A stretch of 64,000 bases of DNA, taken from contig DCRZ01000008.1 of assembly GCA_002325375.1 (NCBI GenBank), positions 293,365 through 357,364 on the forward strand, read 5' to 3'. Positions 60,937 to 64,000 of this stretch are shown in pieces. The translations under genes were made by a program, and so were the position numbers. Numbering within the stretch: the first letter of the stretch is position 1; each line of letters begins with the position of its first letter. The notes under the pieces were generated by a model that searched no databases, was not told the DNA's origin, and saw only the letters and a program-made list of their open reading frames with translations. The DNA comes from Rhodospirillaceae bacterium UBA1479. GTDB taxonomy: Bacteria; Pseudomonadota; Alphaproteobacteria; Rhodospirillales; Casp-alpha2.

Positions 60937-61773
60937 TTACCGCTTCTTACGGACGTGACGCGACCGCATGATCAGCTTGTCCGTTTTCTTGTTGTTCCGG
61001 GTCTTCTTACCCTTCGTGGGCTTGCCCCACGGGGTCACCGGATGGCGGCCGCCCGAGGTGCGGCCTTCGCCGCCGCCATGCGGGTGGTCGATCGGGTTCA
61101 TCGCAACACCGCGGACCGACGGGCGCTTGCCAAGCCAACGCTTGCGGCCGGCCTTGCCGATCTTGGTGTTCTGCTGATCCGGGTTGGACACGGCGCCGAT
61201 GGTGGCCATGCACTCGCCGCGGACCATACGCAGTTCACCGGATGACAGGCGGATCTGGGCGTAGCCCTGATCCTTACCGATGATCTGAGCATAGGTGCCG
61301 GCGGAACGGGCCAACTGGCCGCCCTTGCCCTGCTTCATCTCCACGTTGTGGACGATGGTGCCGACCGGGATGTTCTTCATGGGCATGGCGTTGCCCGGCT
61401 TGATGTCCGCATACTCGCCGGAGACGACCTTGTCTCCGGGGCGCACGCGCTGCGGCGCCAGGATGTAGGCGATCTCGCCGTCTTCGTACTTCACCAGGGC
61501 AATGAACGCCGTACGGTTGGGATCGTACTCCAGCCGTTCGATGGTCGCCTCGACGTCGTACTTCTGACGCTTGAAGTCGATGACGCGGTAGCGCTGCTTG
61601 TGCCCACCGCCAATCCGGCGCGCGGTGATGCGACCCGTATTGTTGCGGCCGCCCTTCTTACGCAGGCCTTCGGTCAGCGTCTTTTCGGGCTTGCCCTTAT
61701 AAAGATCGCTGCGGTCCACCAGAATAAGGCCCCGGCGGCCGGGCGTTGTCGGTTTAAATTGTGTCAGAGCCAT
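60937..61773 (-). CDS. rplB: 50S ribosomal protein L2
   Basis: A 278-residue L2: MALTQFKPTTPGRRGLILVDRSDLYKGKPEKTLTEGLRKKGGRNNTGRITARRIGGGHKQRYRVIDFKR, with the C-terminal HPHGGGEGRTSGGRHPVTPWGKPTKGKKTRNNKKTDKLIMRSRH. The conserved histidine of HPHGGGEG is essential for peptidyl transfer activity in bacteria. Standard position between rplW and rpsS. Confidence 0.98.
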   Translation of the reverse strand: MALTQFKPTTPGRRGLILVDRSDLYKGKPEKTLTEGLRKKGGRNNTGRITARRIGGGHKQRYRVIDFKRQKYDVEATIERLEYDPNRTAFIALVKYEDGEIAYILAPQRVRPGDKVVSGEYADIKPGNAMPMKNIPVGTIVHNVEMKQGKGGQLARSAGTYAQIIGKDQGYAQIRLSSGELRMVRGECMATIGAVSNPDQQNTKIGKAGRKRWLGKRPSVRGVAMNPIDHPHGGGEGRTSGGRHPVTPWGKPTKGKKTRNNKKTDKLIMRSRHVRKKR

Positions 61774-61824
61774 TGGTCTCTGCCCTTTTTCTTCTCAAAT
61801 CCCGTAGGGAACCCCGAAAGGCCC

Positions 61825-62148
61825 CTAGATACCCGTGGTCACGTCGATGGAGTTGCCTTCGGCCAGCGTAACAACGGCCTTCTTGGCATCGGCACGCTTG
61901 CCGGGGCGACCGCGGAAACGTTTCGCCTTCCCCTTGGAGATCAGCGTGTTGACCGAAGTCACCTTCACTTTGAACAATTCTTCGACGGCGGCCTTAACTT
62001 CGAACTTGTCGGCGTCCATGGGCACGAAGAAGCTGACCTGATTGTGTTCGGCCATCAGGGTGGCTTTTTCGGTGATCACCGGACGGCGCAGGATTTCCAT
62101 CATGCGCTCTTTCGAAATCGTCGCGTTGTTGGGGCTGTAGCGGCTCAT
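61825..62148 (-). CDS. rplW: 50S ribosomal protein L23
   Basis: A 107-residue L23: the core MEILRRPVITEKATLMAEHNQVSFFVPMDADKFEVKAAVEELFKVKVTSVNTLISKGKAKRFRGRPGKRADAKKAVVTLAEG. An N-terminal extension of about 15 residues (MSRYSPNNATISKERM) is present. L23 is the docking site for trigger factor and SRP. Its start overlaps the rplD stop by four bases. Confidence 0.97.
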   Translation of the reverse strand: MSRYSPNNATISKERMMEILRRPVITEKATLMAEHNQVSFFVPMDADKFEVKAAVEELFKVKVTSVNTLISKGKAKRFRGRPGKRADAKKAVVTLAEGNSIDVTTGI

Positions 62149-62765
62149 TTCAAGCGCTCCGTCAGCTTGTCCACGCCGGCCTGGGTAATCACCAGGGTAT
62201 CGCGACGCAGGATGTCGTAAACGTTGGCCCCGCCGGACGGCAGCACGTCGATGCCGATCAGGTTGGCGGCCGCCTTGGCGAAGTTCGTATCGACCTGTTC
62301 ACCGTCGATGACCAAGGCACGGCCCCAACCCAGCTTTTCCAGCTGCTTGGCCAGTTCACTGGTCTTCGGCGCCTTCATGGCGGCGCTGTCGATGATGACC
62401 AACTTGCCTTCCTTCTGCTTCGCGCTGATGGCCGACTTAAGGGCCAGGCGGCGAACCTTCTTCGGCAGGTCATGGCTGTGGTCACGGACGACCGGACCAA
62501 ACACGATGCCACCGCCGCGCATTTGGGTCACATACTTTGACCCCTGGCGGGCGCGGCCCGTCCCCTTCTGCTTGAAGGGTTTGGCCCCCGTGCCGCTGAT
62601 CTCGGAACGGCCCTTGGTCTTGTGCGTGCCGGCACGGCGCTTGGCGAGCTGCCAATTGACCGTGCGCGCCATCAGGTCGCCGCGGACGTCGATCCCGAAG
62701 ATCGCTTCGTCCAGGTCGATGTCACCGACCTTCTTGTTGGCGAGCGAGATAATGTCCAGCTTCAT
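62145..62765 (-). CDS. rplD: 50S ribosomal protein L4
   Basis: A 206-residue L4: MKLDIISLANKKVGDIDLDEAIFGIDVRGDLMARTVNWQLAKRRAGTHKTKGRSEISGTGAKPFKQKGTGRARQGSKYVTQMRGGGIVFGPVVRDHS. The extended loop TGAKPFKQKGTGRARQG reaches the exit tunnel. In E. coli L4 represses the S10 operon; no S10 leader of that type is apparent here. It overlaps rplW by four bases. Confidence 0.98.
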   Translation of the reverse strand: MKLDIISLANKKVGDIDLDEAIFGIDVRGDLMARTVNWQLAKRRAGTHKTKGRSEISGTGAKPFKQKGTGRARQGSKYVTQMRGGGIVFGPVVRDHSHDLPKKVRRLALKSAISAKQKEGKLVIIDSAAMKAPKTSELAKQLEKLGWGRALVIDGEQVDTNFAKAAANLIGIDVLPSGGANVYDILRRDTLVITQAGVDKLTERLK

Positions 62766-62770
62766 CGCCC

Positions 62771-63598
62771 TTATTCCTTGCTCTCGCCGTCGGCGTCGCC
62801 CGCCGCAGCGTTTTCAGCGCCGGTATCCTCGGCAACGGCCTGTTCGGCCGGCGCTTCGGCTTCCGCCTGCTGCGTCGCGATGTCCTCTTCGGACGGCGCC
62901 GCCGCATCTTCGCTTACATCCTGGCCACCCTTCAGCGCCGCCGGGAACGGCAGACCTTCAGGTTGGGCCTTCTTCACCGCGTCGCTGATCAGCACGAAGC
63001 CGCCCTTCGAACCCGGCACGGCACCCCGCACCAGGATCAGGCCCCGCGCTTCGTCGGTCGCGACGATCGGCAGGTTCTGGACGGTGCAGCGCTTGTTGCC
63101 CAGCTGGCCGGCCATCTTCTTGCCCTTGAACACGCGGCCCGGATCCTGACAGTGACCCGTGGAACCGTGCGAACGGTGCGAGATGGACACGCCGTGGGAG
63201 GCCCGCAGACCGCCGAAGCCGTGACGCTTCATGGCGCCGGCAAAACCCTTACCGACCGAAGTCCCGACCACGTCGACCATCTGGCCATCGATGAAGTGGG
63301 CCGCCGACAGTTCGGCGCCGACGTCGATCAGGTTGTCTTCCGACACCCGGAACTCACGCAGCCGCTTGCCCGGCTCCACCTTGGCCTTCGCGTAATGTCC
63401 GCGCAGCGCCTTCGGCATGTTCTTCGGTTTACCCTTGCCCCAGGAAAGCTGAACCGCCGAATAGCCGTCCTTTTCCATGGTGCGCTGGGCCACGACATGA
63501 ACGCTGTCCACCTTGAGGACGGTCACCGGCAGGTGCCGGCCGTCTTCCTGGAAGACGCGGGTCATGCCCAATTTCTGTGCGATCAATCCGGTCCGCAT
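62771..63598 (-). CDS. rplC: 50S ribosomal protein L3 with acidic C-terminal extension
   Basis: A 275-residue L3. The core runs MRTGLIAQKLGMTRVFQEDGRHLPVTVLKVDSVHVVAQR to GAVPGSKGGFVLISDAVKKAQPEGLPFPAAL and is normal, including the loop SHRSHGSTGHCQDPGRVFKGKKMAGQLG near the peptidyl transferase centre. About 45 residues follow that are rich in Glu, Asp and Ala (QDVSEDAAAPSEEDIATQQAEAEA...DGESKE), so the protein exceeds the 205-245 residues usual for bacterial L3. The tail should lie on the 50S surface; its role is unknown. Confidence 0.97.
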   Translation of the reverse strand: MRTGLIAQKLGMTRVFQEDGRHLPVTVLKVDSVHVVAQRTMEKDGYSAVQLSWGKGKPKNMPKALRGHYAKAKVEPGKRLREFRVSEDNLIDVGAELSAAHFIDGQMVDVVGTSVGKGFAGAMKRHGFGGLRASHGVSISHRSHGSTGHCQDPGRVFKGKKMAGQLGNKRCTVQNLPIVATDEARGLILVRGAVPGSKGGFVLISDAVKKAQPEGLPFPAALKGGQDVSEDAAAPSEEDIATQQAEAEAPAEQAVAEDTGAENAAAGDADGESKE

Positions 63599-63609
63599 AA
63601 TCGTACCCT

Positions 63610-63918
63610 TTAGAGCTTGATCTCGACGTCGACGCCGGCCGCTAGGTCGAGCTTCATCAGCGCGTCCACGGTCTGCGGCGTCGGATCGACGATATCGAGC
63701 ACCCGCTTATGGGTGCGGATTTCAAACTGTTCCCGGGACTTCTTGTCCACGTGCGGCGACCGCAGCACCGTGTACTTTTCGATCCGGGTCGGCAAAGGAA
63801 TGGGGCCGCGCACCGAGGCGCCGGTCCGCTGGGCCGTGTTGACGATCTCGCGCGCGGACTGGTCCAGCACACGATGGTCAAACGCCTTCAGCCGAATTCT
63901 TATGTTTTGTTGGTCCAT
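63610..63918 (-). CDS. rpsJ: 30S ribosomal protein S10
   Basis: A 102-residue S10 (NusE): MDQQNIRIRLKAFDHRVLDQSAREIVNTAQRTGASVRGPIPLPTRIEKYTVLRSPHVDKKSREQFEIRTHKRVLDI. It has two roles: 30S head protein and, with NusB, transcription antitermination. It is the first gene of the S10 operon and follows tuf after a hairpin-containing gap of 58 bp. Confidence 0.98.
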   Translation of the reverse strand: MDQQNIRIRLKAFDHRVLDQSAREIVNTAQRTGASVRGPIPLPTRIEKYTVLRSPHVDKKSREQFEIRTHKRVLDIVDPTPQTVDALMKLDLAAGVDVEIKL

Positions 63919-63938
63919 GGCTCTTGCCCCAAAAGTTC

Positions 63939-63964
63939 GCCGGCCCCTTTCGAGGGGGGCCGGC
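63939..63964 (-). other. Hairpin between tuf and rpsJ
   Basis: GCCGGCCCC (63939-63947) pairs perfectly with GGGGCCGGC (63956-63964) around eight bases. On the minus strand it follows the tuf stop by 12 bases and is followed by GAACTTTTGGGG, not a real T run. It may partly terminate or process the transcript between tuf and rpsJ. Confidence 0.55.
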
Positions 63965-63976
63965 TGAACGGTTACC

Positions 63977-64000
63977 CTATTCGATGATCTTGGAAACGAC
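63977..64000 (-). CDS. tuf: Elongation factor Tu, 3' tip only
   Basis: The window ends inside a minus-strand gene whose last codons read VVSKIIE followed by TAG. This is the exact C-terminus of alphaproteobacterial EF-Tu (GTP-dependent delivery of aminoacyl-tRNA). The position upstream of rpsJ in the str/S10 arrangement is as expected. Only eight codons are visible, but sequence and position agree. Confidence 0.9.
   Translation of the reverse strand, partial: VVSKIIE

Overview
The window is about 64 kb of GC-rich chromosome from an alphaproteobacterium, most likely a Rhodospirillales-type organism; the genus cannot be fixed from sequence alone. The evidence is a complete S10-spc-alpha ribosomal protein cluster without rpsD (S4), an ATP12-type F1 assembly chaperone, DUF1489 and DUF2336 proteins, a LiuR-like MerR regulator with its palindromic operator, and biotin-dependent PccA/PccB. 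No prophage, transposon, integron or CRISPR array was seen. This is ordinary core chromosome with a few accessory sections.

Left third (1-20 kb): a partial tandem-domain universal stress protein, a class III aminotransferase, a PadR-like regulator, an Hpt protein, DUF1489 and a single-domain response regulator. A minus-strand run of acyl-CoA and redox genes follows (enoyl-CoA hydratase, rhodanese, DsbA-like isomerase, SDR, thiolase), then two coupled small membrane proteins, a PaaI thioesterase, an aspartate-dehydrogenase-like enzyme, a LiuR-like regulator and MgtE. tRNA-Leu(GAG), lipB, a SnoaL-like protein, a divergent pair (exported MBL-fold protein / exported HbpS-like protein), a chemoreceptor, acylphosphatase and pccA complete this part.

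Middle third (20-45 kb): a 2TM protein, an SLC13 permease, a carbamoylase-type amidohydrolase, an NQO1-like oxidoreductase, a TPR-2OG-oxygenase fusion, a BaiN-like flavoprotein and a methyltransferase. Next come a small unknown protein and a divergent HxlR regulator that share a triple operator, a TauD dioxygenase-CoA transferase operon, a YdbH-like giant, pccB, a second response regulator with the same C-terminal tail as the first, ATP12, an AsmA protein, a HAD phosphatase, two tandem OmpA-like lipoproteins, a candidate 6S RNA, and a response regulator-DUF2336-histidine kinase operon.

Right third (45-64 kb): rluC, crcB, rarA and degP/Q lie downstream of the ribosomal cluster. The cluster reads on the minus strand from the 3' tip of tuf through rpsJ, rplC-D-W-B, rpsS, rplV, rpsC, rplP, rpmC, rpsQ, rplN-X-E, rpsN, rpsH, rplF-R, rpsE, rpmD, rplO, secY, adk, rpsM, rpsK, rpoA and rplQ, and ends in a strong terminator.

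Main points for follow-up: the candidate 6S RNA; several perfect palindromic operators (LiuR-type, GntR-type, HxlR triple site, one upstream of pccA); a response regulator that has lost one residue of its acidic pocket; an MBL-fold protein whose HxHxDH motif has become NxNxQG; and structured gaps in the ribosomal operon. I did not find a clearly new multi-gene system.
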